DNA of 64,000 nucleotides from Flavobacterium sp. UBA7680 (GTDB lineage Bacteria > Bacteroidota > Bacteroidia > Flavobacteriales > Flavobacteriaceae): contig NZ_DLHA01000018.1 of assembly GCF_002482975.1 (NCBI RefSeq), positions 83,539 to 147,538 on the forward strand, given 5' to 3'. How positions within the stretch are numbered: the stretch's first letter is position 1; every line of letters begins with the position of its first letter. The notes beneath the pieces were generated by a model. It did no database searches, had not been told where the DNA came from, and worked only from the letters and a program-made list of their open reading frames with translations. This document shows, one piece after another, positions 28,166 through 37,323 of this stretch. The position numbers and the translations under genes were made by a program.

Positions 28166-31100
28166 ATGTCAGCAAAACTTTCAACAATAACAACACAATA
28201 CCGAAGATTCACAAAGAATCAGGTACTTACAGAAGGAAACCTTAATGAGGTAGTAGATTTTTTTGACGATCAGGATCGTTTATCCCGCATTTACCTGAGT
28301 GGCGTTGGTATAGTTTGCGGATTTTATCCAACTTATAACGCGGATCAAAAAACCATTTCGATAACGCAGGGAACTGGTGTGACTACTGATGGTGATCTTT
28401 TTAAATTATATCAGGCAGACGCATTAGGAAACAAAAAAATTGATTTTGATTCCAAAACCTATACGCACTGCAAAATTTATGATAATACAAAAGCCGCTTA
28501 TAAACCATATTTTTATGATGGATCAAGCAAGCAATGGCCTCTTTTTGAGCTCTTGACAGAAGAGCAGCAAAAAAAAGAAAAAGACCCTTATTTTTCTTTA
28601 GCAGAATTTGCTGCGAATACAAAATTTGAGTTTGAAAAGGCCGTAATTCTTTTATATCTAGAGTCGTATGAAAAAGAATCTGACCTTTGCGTAAGTCTTT
28701 CGTGTGACAATCAAGGATTAGAAATTGTGGGCAATTATAAAGTTTTAATTGTCAGCCAAGACGTTGCCACAAAAATAATGGATTTTGACAGCATGATTGG
28801 CAAAATCAATTATTCTAATTTATACTATAATTTACCAGACCTAAAATCAAACAGAATTGTACTAAAAAAAGAAGATTTTGTCCATCTTGATGCTATAAAA
28901 CAAACTTTTACCAAAGGAATTTTTAAAAACGATGTTGTTAAGAATTTGCAGGAAGGCTACAATAAGCTGCTGAAAGGCTTAAATATGCCAATAATTTCAG
29001 ATGCTATTCAAAAAAAGATAGCCGAACTATTTAATTTTGAAGGAAACTCCGTGCTTCCTCAGGATTTTCAATACTTATATGATCTGCTTAACGATCTTGT
29101 AGATACTTATAACGAAACCAAAGCACTGCTGCTTACTATAGATGATAGTTATTGTTCTCCAGATATTAATGCTTTTCCAAAACACTTAATGCTGGGTGAA
29201 TTAATAAAAACAGAACCTTGTTTTGAATTCCGCCATGCTTTTTATAAATCGCCTTTGCTTACAGGAGAAAGTCTGAGCACTTGTCCTGACTGTCTTGCAG
29301 ATGATGAGGTTCCTAGTAAAGATTCAGAAAAAAAGAAAAAAGAAGAAAAAGAGGAAAAAGCAGATGAAATAAATATATGCTACGGCGAAGACACAGCAAA
29401 ACAAAGAATATACAGTCTTATTTTGCGAAGTGCACAATTATTAGAAAACTACAATCCTTTATATGAGGACATAAAAATTACACCCTCTTTACAATTGGGT
29501 AAATTGGGCAAAAAAGCCATTCCGTTTTACAATAATGTAAACGATTCGCTTATTAATGCCTGGGATTTTGATAAAACCATTTTAGGATTGCAAAAAAACA
29601 ATGTTAGTTATCATGATGATTTATTGAATACTAAAAAACCGCTCGAAATTCATCTTGATAGTGATTTTTATAGAATTGAAGGACATCAAGGTCGCAATTA
29701 CAAAGAAGCACTAAAAGATATTCAACAAATTAGATTAGAAAACGGACTTGGATTTAATATAATGATCCTCGCAGTAAATGCTAATGAACTGGATAAAACG
29801 ATCCAGAAGTTCACTGAATATTACCTCAACAAAAATCATGGTTATGAGCATAAAGCAGGCGTAGCTCCCGGAGGTACATTTATAATGATATATCTGGAAG
29901 AAAAAATACCTTATTATAATAAAAGCCGCAGACTATCTTTAACCGGTGATTTTGAAAAATTTGCCGAAGGCATCCCAATTTTAAATCCGGTTGTTGCTGA
30001 TTTTTCGCTGCCGTATTTATGTTGTGACGAAAACAATATTGGACTTACTTTACCTGTAGATAAAATTTGTTTTGACAGCAAAACACCTCCTCTGCCTTTT
30101 AAAGTATCCCCAACTGGAGGTTATGTAAAAGCTAATGTTCGACCTGATCAAAATGGAGGGGTAACAGTAAATGAATATGGATTAGTTGTTTTTGATCCAA
30201 ATTTAGTCAGTAAAGAATTAATAGGCCAAACCATAACATTTACAGTTAATAATTTTGATACTAAATGTGCCATAACAATTTTTGAAAAACCAAAATTCGA
30301 TTTTGTTGCTGTTCCTTTAAAACCTTCAGGAGTTAACGAAACCATAGTTACTTTTACCGTAACCGGAGAAAATATTGAAGGCAATAAATATATCTGGGAT
30401 TTTGGGGATAAAACCACTCTTGTTGCAGATGATAAAACAGAAATAAAACACACCTACAAGTATAATAGTGAATCGCAAAAAAAATTCACATTTTATGTTA
30501 CTCTTAATGCAGATAATGGTAACTGCGGATTTCAAGTTAGTCATCCTGTGAGTTTTGAAATCGAAGACCCAAAAGTACTGGTAGATGGAAAATTGGTAAA
30601 CAAAATATCTTTTTGCAGAAACGATAAACCGGTGATCCTTACCCTTGAACCAAATATAAAAGGAGCCGTTATTTCTGGAGAAGGAATTGTAACAACAAGA
30701 GGAGGAGTTCAGTTTAATCCGGCTGGTGTTCCTTCGGGTGTAACAAGCGTAACGATTTTGATCGACGGCAAACCATCTAATCTTGTAATTTCACTTTTAG
30801 ATCTGGCTACTGCAAGTTTTGCTTTTGTTATCGATCCATTGGGAAATCTAACCTTAACCAACAACTCTGTAAATGCCGCAACTTACACTTGGCAAATTGA
30901 TAAGGAAATAATAAGTACGGATAAAAAAGATCCAATAATAAAGCAAGTTTCTTCATTTAATGCACCTTCTATTTTCGTTGCATTGACTGCCGAAGGCAAA
31001 TGTGGCTCAGTAACCGATGGTCCAAAATTAATTGAGTTTAAAAAAGTGCCTGAAGTAAATATATGTCTTGACAATGCCGATTTATTTGTGAAAGAGGCAA

Positions 31101-31621
31101 TTGAAACGACTACCAATTTAAGAGAAACTTCCGATATAAATAAATTCAATAAGGAAACGGTTAACTTCATTTCTGATACTGAAAGCAGATTTCTTGATGT
31201 TCAAAAAGATCTTCCGAGTTACATCAACGGTAAGTCAAATGCTAAAATATCCGGATTGTTCACACAGGAATATTTCAATTCTATATCTACGGTTGTTGCT
31301 GCTGCCATTAGACTTCAAAATTTAAATCAGATTGCTGCGGTACAAACACTTATAAAATTAAATACTTCATTGTATTACACTATTTTAAGATGTCAGGATC
31401 CGGAAACGCTTAAGGCTTCTGAAAAACAAATTTTCCCGGCAGGATTACTTTTTAATAATTTATTTAAAAGTTTCGTAGAAATAAAATTCAATGCAGATAA
31501 AGACGGATCATTGAAAGACTTTTTAGCAAGCATGCTAAAAGTATTCCCAAAAGTCGATTTTATACTGTCTAATTTAAATATACAAATAGGAGACATTACA
31601 TCTGATGGTAAATTCAAATAA
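28166..31621 (+). CDS. Large PKD-containing eCIS structural protein
   Basis: This 1151-aa protein begins with TTQYRRFTKNQVLTEGNLNEVVDFFDDQDRLSR (here named only by position, residues 9-41 in pieces), a start seen next to baseplate genes in Bacteroidota eCIS. A Lys/Glu run occurs near 388-402, and a PKD-like domain lies near 725-800 (YIWDFGDKTTL, KHTYKY). Further beta-sandwich-like segments follow. It lies where tail-fibre or baseplate-cage genes are found. I infer an external structural or adhesive role. It has no signal peptide, consistent with assembly in the cytosol. It overlaps the tape-measure gene by 17 bp. Confidence 0.72.
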   Translation: MSAKLSTITTQYRRFTKNQVLTEGNLNEVVDFFDDQDRLSRIYLSGVGIVCGFYPTYNADQKTISITQGTGVTTDGDLFKLYQADALGNKKIDFDSKTYTHCKIYDNTKAAYKPYFYDGSSKQWPLFELLTEEQQKKEKDPYFSLAEFAANTKFEFEKAVILLYLESYEKESDLCVSLSCDNQGLEIVGNYKVLIVSQDVATKIMDFDSMIGKINYSNLYYNLPDLKSNRIVLKKEDFVHLDAIKQTFTKGIFKNDVVKNLQEGYNKLLKGLNMPIISDAIQKKIAELFNFEGNSVLPQDFQYLYDLLNDLVDTYNETKALLLTIDDSYCSPDINAFPKHLMLGELIKTEPCFEFRHAFYKSPLLTGESLSTCPDCLADDEVPSKDSEKKKKEEKEEKADEINICYGEDTAKQRIYSLILRSAQLLENYNPLYEDIKITPSLQLGKLGKKAIPFYNNVNDSLINAWDFDKTILGLQKNNVSYHDDLLNTKKPLEIHLDSDFYRIEGHQGRNYKEALKDIQQIRLENGLGFNIMILAVNANELDKTIQKFTEYYLNKNHGYEHKAGVAPGGTFIMIYLEEKIPYYNKSRRLSLTGDFEKFAEGIPILNPVVADFSLPYLCCDENNIGLTLPVDKICFDSKTPPLPFKVSPTGGYVKANVRPDQNGGVTVNEYGLVVFDPNLVSKELIGQTITFTVNNFDTKCAITIFEKPKFDFVAVPLKPSGVNETIVTFTVTGENIEGNKYIWDFGDKTTLVADDKTEIKHTYKYNSESQKKFTFYVTLNADNGNCGFQVSHPVSFEIEDPKVLVDGKLVNKISFCRNDKPVILTLEPNIKGAVISGEGIVTTRGGVQFNPAGVPSGVTSVTILIDGKPSNLVISLLDLATASFAFVIDPLGNLTLTNNSVNAATYTWQIDKEIISTDKKDPIIKQVSSFNAPSIFVALTAEGKCGSVTDGPKLIEFKKVPEVNICLDNADLFVKEAIETTTNLRETSDINKFNKETVNFISDTESRFLDVQKDLPSYINGKSNAKISGLFTQEYFNSISTVVAAAIRLQNLNQIAAVQTLIKLNTSLYYTILRCQDPETLKASEKQIFPAGLLFNNLFKSFVEIKFNADKDGSLKDFLASMLKVFPKVDFILSNLNIQIGDITSDGKFK

Positions 31622-33374
31622 ACATATAATCAATAAAGTTTTCCTTGAGATAAATACCAATTCTAAAGAAAAGGGATATTATCTCAAGGACAATATTGAT
31701 GCGTTTTTACAAAAGGAAATATTCTCGTTTTTAGAAAATTATTTTAATGTATTAGATTCGAAAAATCCTTCACACAGTATACAATTAGACAAACTCAACC
31801 TTGATATTTCCATCAATCAAAATTTGGATTTTGAAGATTTTAAAGGGCAAATCCTAAACAAAATCACAAAACAAGTTGAAGAAGTTTTTGAAAAAAAAGA
31901 TGCAAATATAGAAGGCTATAAACTCATCAAACCACAAGAAAAAGAAATAGAAAGCTTTTTTCATTTCTTGGAAACTGGCACAAATGTCTGGTGGACAACT
32001 TTAAATCCTGATTTTAAAATAGTAGATGACACCACATTTGATGAAATCCTAAATGATGAAACCTTTTCTTTTAAGTGGACAAATGCAGTACAAAAACCTA
32101 TTGTAAGAACAAGGTTTATCAAACAATTTAGTGACAGCCAAATTGTAACCATTATTAAAAAAGGAATATTGCTTAAAAAAAACAGCGCTAATAACAGTTC
32201 CAAAATAATCAGGATTGAGGAAATAAAAAAACACATTGAAACCCGTAATGCAAAAAATAAATTGATCCCGAATCAAAGGTTTTTAATGTGGGAAATAGTT
32301 GTTTTAAGCCTTTTGGAAACAAAAAATACAATTGTAAAACAAAAGCTTTCCAGATTGATTTGCAGTGTATTTGAATTTCATAAAAAAAGCAACTTTTTAG
32401 AACACAAAGCACTTTTTCTAAAAGAAATTGAAAATCAGATACAGAGCCAAAACGAACTGGAATTACTGGCCAATCTTGATGCTGTTGTTTTGATTATCGA
32501 AAAAAAATTAGACAATATTATTTTAAAAGAAAAAGAAACAGGAAAAGAAACTTTCCTCAAAAACCAAGCTTCAATAAAAACGGAGAAAGAGATAGAAAAA
32601 GAGATAGAAAAAGAGATAGAAAAGAAGACAGAAATAGAAACTGAAACAAAAATAGAATCAGAAAAAATTCAGGAAAATAATGAAAAGTCATCGCCTGATT
32701 CGGATTTGATTTTGTCAAAAAACAAAGAGGCAAATGTTCAAAGCGACGATAAAAATATCGAAGCCTTATCCAATAATTCAAAAGAAAAAACTCCGGATAA
32801 TCACGAAGAAGTAATTGATAAAAAAGAGCTTTCTTTTGAAAAAAAAGAAAAAGAACAAGAAATATTAGCTACAGATATTAGCGAATTATATCTTGACAAT
32901 GCAGGTTTAGTCATGATTCATCCCTTTTTGAAATCTCTTTTTGACAATTGCAAACTGCTCAATAAAGACAATACTATAAATAATCCCGAAGTTGCCACGC
33001 ACCTTTTGCATTACATCGCCACAGGAAAAGAACAGGATTATGAAAACGCTATGGCTTTCGAAAAATTCTTATGCAATATTCCAATAGCCCAACCTATTGA
33101 AAGAAACATTGTACTCTCTGAAGAAATGAAAAAAGAAGTAGAAGCAATGCTGCAAGCGGTTTTAAGCAATTGGGATATAATGAAAACATCATCGGCAGAA
33201 TTGCTGCAAAACGAATTTTTGCAACGCCCCGGAAAACTGAACATTAATGGAGACGACAGTCCTGTAATAATTATAGAACGAAAAACACAAGATATTTTAT
33301 TAGACAAATTAAGCTGGAATTTGAGCATTATAAAATTGGCCTGGAAAAAACGAATCATATATGTTAACTGGTAA
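31605..33374 (+). CDS. eCIS tape-measure protein
   Basis: This 589-aa protein fits the contractile injection system tape-measure family (Pvc14-like). The N-terminal block contains INKVFLEINTNSKEKGYYLKD, and the C-terminal block (about residues 425-589) contains YLDNAGLVMIHPFLKSLF, HLLHYIATGKE and the final SIIKLAWKKRIIYVNW. Between them is a highly charged, low-complexity region (about 310-425) with an EKEIEKEIEKEIEKK run. Tape-measure length sets particle length, so the charged spacer may tune it. It starts inside the previous gene by 17 bp. Confidence 0.9.
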   Translation: MVNSNKHIINKVFLEINTNSKEKGYYLKDNIDAFLQKEIFSFLENYFNVLDSKNPSHSIQLDKLNLDISINQNLDFEDFKGQILNKITKQVEEVFEKKDANIEGYKLIKPQEKEIESFFHFLETGTNVWWTTLNPDFKIVDDTTFDEILNDETFSFKWTNAVQKPIVRTRFIKQFSDSQIVTIIKKGILLKKNSANNSSKIIRIEEIKKHIETRNAKNKLIPNQRFLMWEIVVLSLLETKNTIVKQKLSRLICSVFEFHKKSNFLEHKALFLKEIENQIQSQNELELLANLDAVVLIIEKKLDNIILKEKETGKETFLKNQASIKTEKEIEKEIEKEIEKKTEIETETKIESEKIQENNEKSSPDSDLILSKNKEANVQSDDKNIEALSNNSKEKTPDNHEEVIDKKELSFEKKEKEQEILATDISELYLDNAGLVMIHPFLKSLFDNCKLLNKDNTINNPEVATHLLHYIATGKEQDYENAMAFEKFLCNIPIAQPIERNIVLSEEMKKEVEAMLQAVLSNWDIMKTSSAELLQNEFLQRPGKLNINGDDSPVIIIERKTQDILLDKLSWNLSIIKLAWKKRIIYVNW

Positions 33375-33385
33375 AAATTAAAAGT

Positions 33386-33964
33386 ATGAATATTGAGAAT
33401 ACCTCTTTTTTAGAATACGATAAAAAAAATATTTTTATTGAACAGCAAAAAGCGTTAGGATTTGTATTCGATAATCTTGATTTGTCGAAAATAGCCTTTT
33501 GTGGAGGAATCGCAGATTATTTGAACCTTCGTCAGTACTATCAAATGCGCGTAAATGATTTGGATATAATGTATGAAAACGAAGAAGATTTAAACCCAAT
33601 TAAGCATAAAATTGACATAAAGAGATACACCTCTAAATTTTACAGAACCAAAAACGGAGAAACACTGGTTTATAAATTCAAAATTTATGACAAGGAAATA
33701 AATGTAGATAATTTCCCAAATGATTTTTCGAAATTAAGCCTTACGCAATCACCTCTTTTGGGCAAAATGGTATGGCACTCCTCATTTAATGAAATGAAAA
33801 AATTTCATAACCATGAGATACATCTAAAAACCTCTAAAATAGCAGGAATAAATTACGAATGGAGACGATTATATAAACACAGCCGAAAAGCTTCTCTGTA
33901 CAACAATGTAACTTTTCTGGAAGAGAAAAACTTAATTCATACTATTAAAAAAAATATTTTATGA
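33386..33964 (+). CDS. Nucleotidyltransferase-like protein in the eCIS cluster
   Basis: The 192-aa product shows a nucleotidyltransferase-fold signature: FCGGIADYLNLRQYY near residues 37-51, then MRVNDLDIMYENE near 53-65, resembling the GG...DxD catalytic core of MNT/DUF4269-like enzymes. A later acidic residue in KEINVDNFPNDF could complete the metal site. It has no signal peptide. It overlaps the next gene by four bases (ATGA) and follows the tape-measure gene by 11 bp, so it is part of the particle operon. It could modify a cargo or be cargo itself; neither is shown. Confidence 0.6.
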   Translation: MNIENTSFLEYDKKNIFIEQQKALGFVFDNLDLSKIAFCGGIADYLNLRQYYQMRVNDLDIMYENEEDLNPIKHKIDIKRYTSKFYRTKNGETLVYKFKIYDKEINVDNFPNDFSKLSLTQSPLLGKMVWHSSFNEMKKFHNHEIHLKTSKIAGINYEWRRLYKHSRKASLYNNVTFLEEKNLIHTIKKNIL

Positions 33965-34788
33965 AGGAAGAGCCTAGAATAATTTACAGTTTAGATGCAT
34001 TTCCTGTTAGTAATAATCGATGGAATCAAGGGAATAAATTTAAAGAAACGATTTATTCGACTGCATTAAGTATACTATACAGCCATTTATGGTATCAGGA
34101 TATCGAACTTTATGCTGATGACACAGCGTATAAGTTTCTTTATATGCTTCCCTGCAGAGTTACTAAAATTAACAGCAATAAAGACAAAGTTATTTGGATG
34201 AAATCGAAAATTGATGTGATGGAAAAACAAACCAAACCTTTTGTGCATCTTGACAATGATGTCTTCATAAAGAAAAAAATAAATTTTGATTTTGATAAGG
34301 TAATTGTTGAACAAAACGATTACGAATTATACGGCATGTACCAATACCGTGTAGATTTTTTTAATAAATATACCCAAAATTTAGACCATTGGAAACCAGA
34401 TTTAGGATATGCATTTAACTGTGGTGTATTAGGTTTTAGAGACTTGGAACTTCGGGACCAGTTTTTAAAAGTTTTTTATGATTTAGAAGAAATTTTCATA
34501 AAAAATCATAATCCAAAAATAGCAAAAATAGAACCCTGCATTGTTTTAGAACAATATAATCTTGCGTCATTATTAGCTCATCATAATATTAAACCAACAT
34601 TATTGCTGTGGAAAAAAACCTTGTTCGAAAATTTCCAGCTGGCAGATAAAATGGGTTATTCACACATTGTAGGTCAAAAAAAATACAGGAATGACATTGT
34701 TCAGGAAATAGAAAACAGGCTTTCTAAACTGTTTCCGTATTGGTATAAAGAAGTAAAAAGTGCATTAGAGAAAGAAGGTATTTTTTAA
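33961..34788 (+). CDS. DUF6734-type glycosyltransferase-like protein, copy 1
   Basis: The 275-aa product begins RIIYSLDAFPVSNNRW and has a DxD-like motif in FVHLDNDVFIKKKI near residue 100, preceded by WMKSKIDVMEKQTKPF. Along with NCGVLGFRDLELRDQF near 158, this is typical of GT-A-like folds, in which DxD binds a sugar nucleotide through a metal. I assign it to the DUF6734 family from memory, with moderate certainty. It overlaps the nucleotidyltransferase-like gene and has a tandem paralogue 20 bp downstream. It is probably cytosolic; acceptor unknown. Confidence 0.65.
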   Translation: MKEEPRIIYSLDAFPVSNNRWNQGNKFKETIYSTALSILYSHLWYQDIELYADDTAYKFLYMLPCRVTKINSNKDKVIWMKSKIDVMEKQTKPFVHLDNDVFIKKKINFDFDKVIVEQNDYELYGMYQYRVDFFNKYTQNLDHWKPDLGYAFNCGVLGFRDLELRDQFLKVFYDLEEIFIKNHNPKIAKIEPCIVLEQYNLASLLAHHNIKPTLLLWKKTLFENFQLADKMGYSHIVGQKKYRNDIVQEIENRLSKLFPYWYKEVKSALEKEGIF

Positions 34789-34808
34789 AAAACTATAAAT
34801 AGCTGTAT

Positions 34809-35669
34809 ATGAAACAAACACACAAGATCATTTATAGCCTTGATGTACTTCCTATTATGAATAACAGATGGGATATGGGAGACAAACTAAAGGAAACCAT
34901 CTACATGACTGCTCTAAGTATATTATACAGTCATATGTGGTATGATGAAATTGAACTTTATGTAGACGAAATAGGCTTTAAGTTCCTGTATATGCTTCCT
35001 TGTGCTGTTACCAAAGTGAATAATGACAATAGAATTGAACTTTGGATGAAATCTAAAATTAATGCTATGGAACAGCAGACAAAACCATTTGTTCACGTAG
35101 ACACTGACATATTTATAAAGAAAAAAATAGATTTTAGTTTTAATGATGTAATAGTAGAACGCAAAGAAGATACTTATGAAGTTCATTATAAGAAGCAGGT
35201 AGAATTTTTTAATAAATACACCAATAATTTAGCTTATTGGCATCCCAATTTAGGCTATTCCTATAATTGCGGCATATTTGGTTTTAACAATCTCAGGCTC
35301 CGCGATGAATTTATAAAAAGCTATTATGATTTGGAGAAAATATATCTTGAAAATCAAAAAAGCTTTACCGTATTGAAAGAAGAAGGTTATGAAACCTGCA
35401 TTTTAATAGAACAATATACGCTTGCATCGTTATTGAACTATAAAAACAATAATCCTACAATACTATTAAAAGGAGAAAACATAACAGAGCAAGGAAAATA
35501 TGCCGATACTATTGGGTATTCTCATTTTTTTGGAATGAAAAAATATGAAAAATATGTTGTTGATGAAATTGAACTTCGGCTCTCTAAAATATTTCCGTAT
35601 TGGTATATGCAAATAAAAAGCGCATTAGAGAAAGAAGATGTTATCGCGAATAATCCGCAGTTTGTTTAG
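34809..35669 (+). CDS. DUF6734-type glycosyltransferase-like protein, copy 2
   Basis: The 286-aa product is a clear tandem paralogue of the preceding one: KIIYSLDVLPIMNNRWDMG, WMKSKINAMEQQTKPFVH, the DxD-like VDTDIFIKKKI near residue 100 and NCGIFGFNNLRLRDEF near 158. The C-termini also match (LSKIFPYWYMQIKSALEKE). The pair probably arose by local duplication, and both keep the presumed catalytic motif, so both may be active. The gene lies just before two DUF4157 proteins, suggesting that the products act on, or travel with, eCIS cargo. Confidence 0.65.
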   Translation: MKQTHKIIYSLDVLPIMNNRWDMGDKLKETIYMTALSILYSHMWYDEIELYVDEIGFKFLYMLPCAVTKVNNDNRIELWMKSKINAMEQQTKPFVHVDTDIFIKKKIDFSFNDVIVERKEDTYEVHYKKQVEFFNKYTNNLAYWHPNLGYSYNCGIFGFNNLRLRDEFIKSYYDLEKIYLENQKSFTVLKEEGYETCILIEQYTLASLLNYKNNNPTILLKGENITEQGKYADTIGYSHFFGMKKYEKYVVDEIELRLSKIFPYWYMQIKSALEKEDVIANNPQFV

Positions 35670-35709
35670 TCAAACAAATTATTAACCAAAAATGGTAAAA
35701 TAATATATC

Positions 35710-37314
35710 ATGAGAGAATTTGAACACAAAAAAATAGCTACCCCCTCACCTTCTCCTTTTTTTGGACCAAAAATTCAAAAAAAGCTAACCACAGGCACTG
35801 TAGGAGACAAATACGAAACAGAAGCAGATAATGTTGCTGATAAAGTCGTGAACAAACGCAAAACGGGAGGACTCTTGCAATCAAGAAGTGAAGAAGCTAT
35901 TCAGCAAAAACCTATTTCAGAAACCATTTCAACAGTTCAAAAACAAGATTTGGCGCAAGAAAAGCCTTTGCAAAAAAAGGGAAAGGAAAAAGAAGAAGAC
36001 AAAAAAGTGCAAAAGAAATCCGATAAGGAAGAAGATAAAAAAGTACAGAAAAAAGGAGAAAAAGAGGAAGACAAGAAAGTACAAAAGAAATCCGACAAGG
36101 AAGAAGACAAAAAAGTACAGAAAAAAGGAGAAAAAGAGGAAGACAAGAAAGTACAAAAGAAATCCGATAAGGAAGAAGATAAAAAAGTACAGAAAAAGGG
36201 AGAAAAAGAGGAAGACAAGAAAGTACAAAAAAAATGTGCCGAATGCGAGGGCGAAGACAAAAACGTTCAGAAAAAAGATAAAAAAGAAGAAGAAAAACCG
36301 GTTCAAAAGAAAGAACAAAATTCAGAAACTGAAATTCAGAACAATGCCTTAGAAAGAAAACTCGACAGCTCAAAAGGAAGCGGAACCGGATTAGACAAAA
36401 AAACCAAAAAAGAAATGGAATCTGGTTTTGGCTCTGATTTCAGTAATGTAAAAATCCATACCGATGCCAGTGCTGTTCAAATGAGTCAGGAATTAGGCGC
36501 GCAGGCTTTTACCAATGGTAATCATGTTTACTTTAATGAAGGAAAATACAATCCAAGTTCTCAGGAAGGAAAACATTTGCTCGCACACGAATTAACACAT
36601 ACGGTGCAGCAAACCGGAGCCAAACAAAAATCAGGAACAATACAAAAATCATCTATTGAAAACCATCCTGAAGATTTACAAGCAGAGAGACCCCAAAATC
36701 CACAGTTTAAAGGCAACCCTCCGCTTGAAAAAGCTAATGATAATCAAATGCTGATCTCTACTGGTCAAAAAGGGAATTATGTTGCGGAATTGCAGCAGGG
36801 GTTGTTGGAAGCTGGTCAAAGTTTACCAAAATTTGGAGCAGACGGAGATTTTGGAAGCGAAACACGAAATGCGGTAATCGGTTTTCAAACAGATAACAAT
36901 TTGAATAAAATTGACGGTCTTGTTGGCCCGGAAACTATAGGAGCGTTAGACAATGTACTGGTGGCAGAAAAAGGAGGCAAAAAAGAACCTCCGCCATGCA
37001 GCAGGAAAGATTTCGTTGCTATTCTTGGAGGTACATTCACTAATCAAATATCAGGTACTTTTTTTGCGGAAGAAGGATGCGAGAATCGTTTAAAAATCGT
37101 CGCACAAGATTTACATGATAATTCAGAAACAGGCGGCTGCAATGCGTTTGACGTACATGTAGATGGAAAATTACGAGATACAATTAATCCAACAACAAAA
37201 AAGAAAACAACTTTCGTTTCATTGCCCGGTTTAAAAAAAGGAAAACATACAATCTCTTTAACAATTCCTCCATTTTGCAACGCACAAATAAAAGCATCTG
37301 TATCAATTAAATAA
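35710..37314 (+). CDS. DUF4157 eCIS-associated protein with Lys-rich repeats and PG-binding domain
   Basis: The 534-aa product has a disordered N-terminus, then seven 12-residue EEDKKVQKK-type repeats (about 92-175). The DUF4157 domain follows (about 218-305) with FSNVKIHTD and the metallopeptidase-like HELTHTVQQ. A peptidoglycan-binding-like domain lies at about 353-413 (YVAELQQGLLEAG, DGDFGSETRNAV, GLVGPETIGAL), and a C-terminal beta-rich domain with several cysteines makes up about 425-534. DUF4157 is a known marker of proteins linked to eCIS particles, often cargo. The VQKKCAECE element is common in such leaders. The C-terminal domain is not recognised as a toxin. Confidence 0.85.
   Translation: MREFEHKKIATPSPSPFFGPKIQKKLTTGTVGDKYETEADNVADKVVNKRKTGGLLQSRSEEAIQQKPISETISTVQKQDLAQEKPLQKKGKEKEEDKKVQKKSDKEEDKKVQKKGEKEEDKKVQKKSDKEEDKKVQKKGEKEEDKKVQKKSDKEEDKKVQKKGEKEEDKKVQKKCAECEGEDKNVQKKDKKEEEKPVQKKEQNSETEIQNNALERKLDSSKGSGTGLDKKTKKEMESGFGSDFSNVKIHTDASAVQMSQELGAQAFTNGNHVYFNEGKYNPSSQEGKHLLAHELTHTVQQTGAKQKSGTIQKSSIENHPEDLQAERPQNPQFKGNPPLEKANDNQMLISTGQKGNYVAELQQGLLEAGQSLPKFGADGDFGSETRNAVIGFQTDNNLNKIDGLVGPETIGALDNVLVAEKGGKKEPPPCSRKDFVAILGGTFTNQISGTFFAEEGCENRLKIVAQDLHDNSETGGCNAFDVHVDGKLRDTINPTTKKKTTFVSLPGLKKGKHTISLTIPPFCNAQIKASVSIK
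35983..36234 (+). repeat. Seven in-frame 36-bp tandem repeats (paired as 72-bp units)
   Basis: The repeat encodes KEEDKKVQKK with SDK and GEK alternating before it, giving a 24-aa / 72-bp higher-order unit present almost identically three times after a first diverged copy. Copies differ by only a few silent changes, which points to recent expansion by slippage or unequal recombination. Confidence 0.92.
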
Positions 37315-37323
37315 AATTTATTC

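Noticed and set aside
35983..36234. Regular direct repeats that could be read as a CRISPR array
   Set aside because: Units are contiguous, in frame, without unique spacers, and code for a Lys/Glu repeat; no cas genes are present.
35912..36373. Long open frames on the minus strand and in a second plus frame across the Lys-rich repeats
   Set aside because: They are by-products of the AAA/GAA-rich 36-bp repeat, give Phe/Leu/Ser or Lys/Arg low-complexity proteins, and lie wholly inside the DUF4157 gene.
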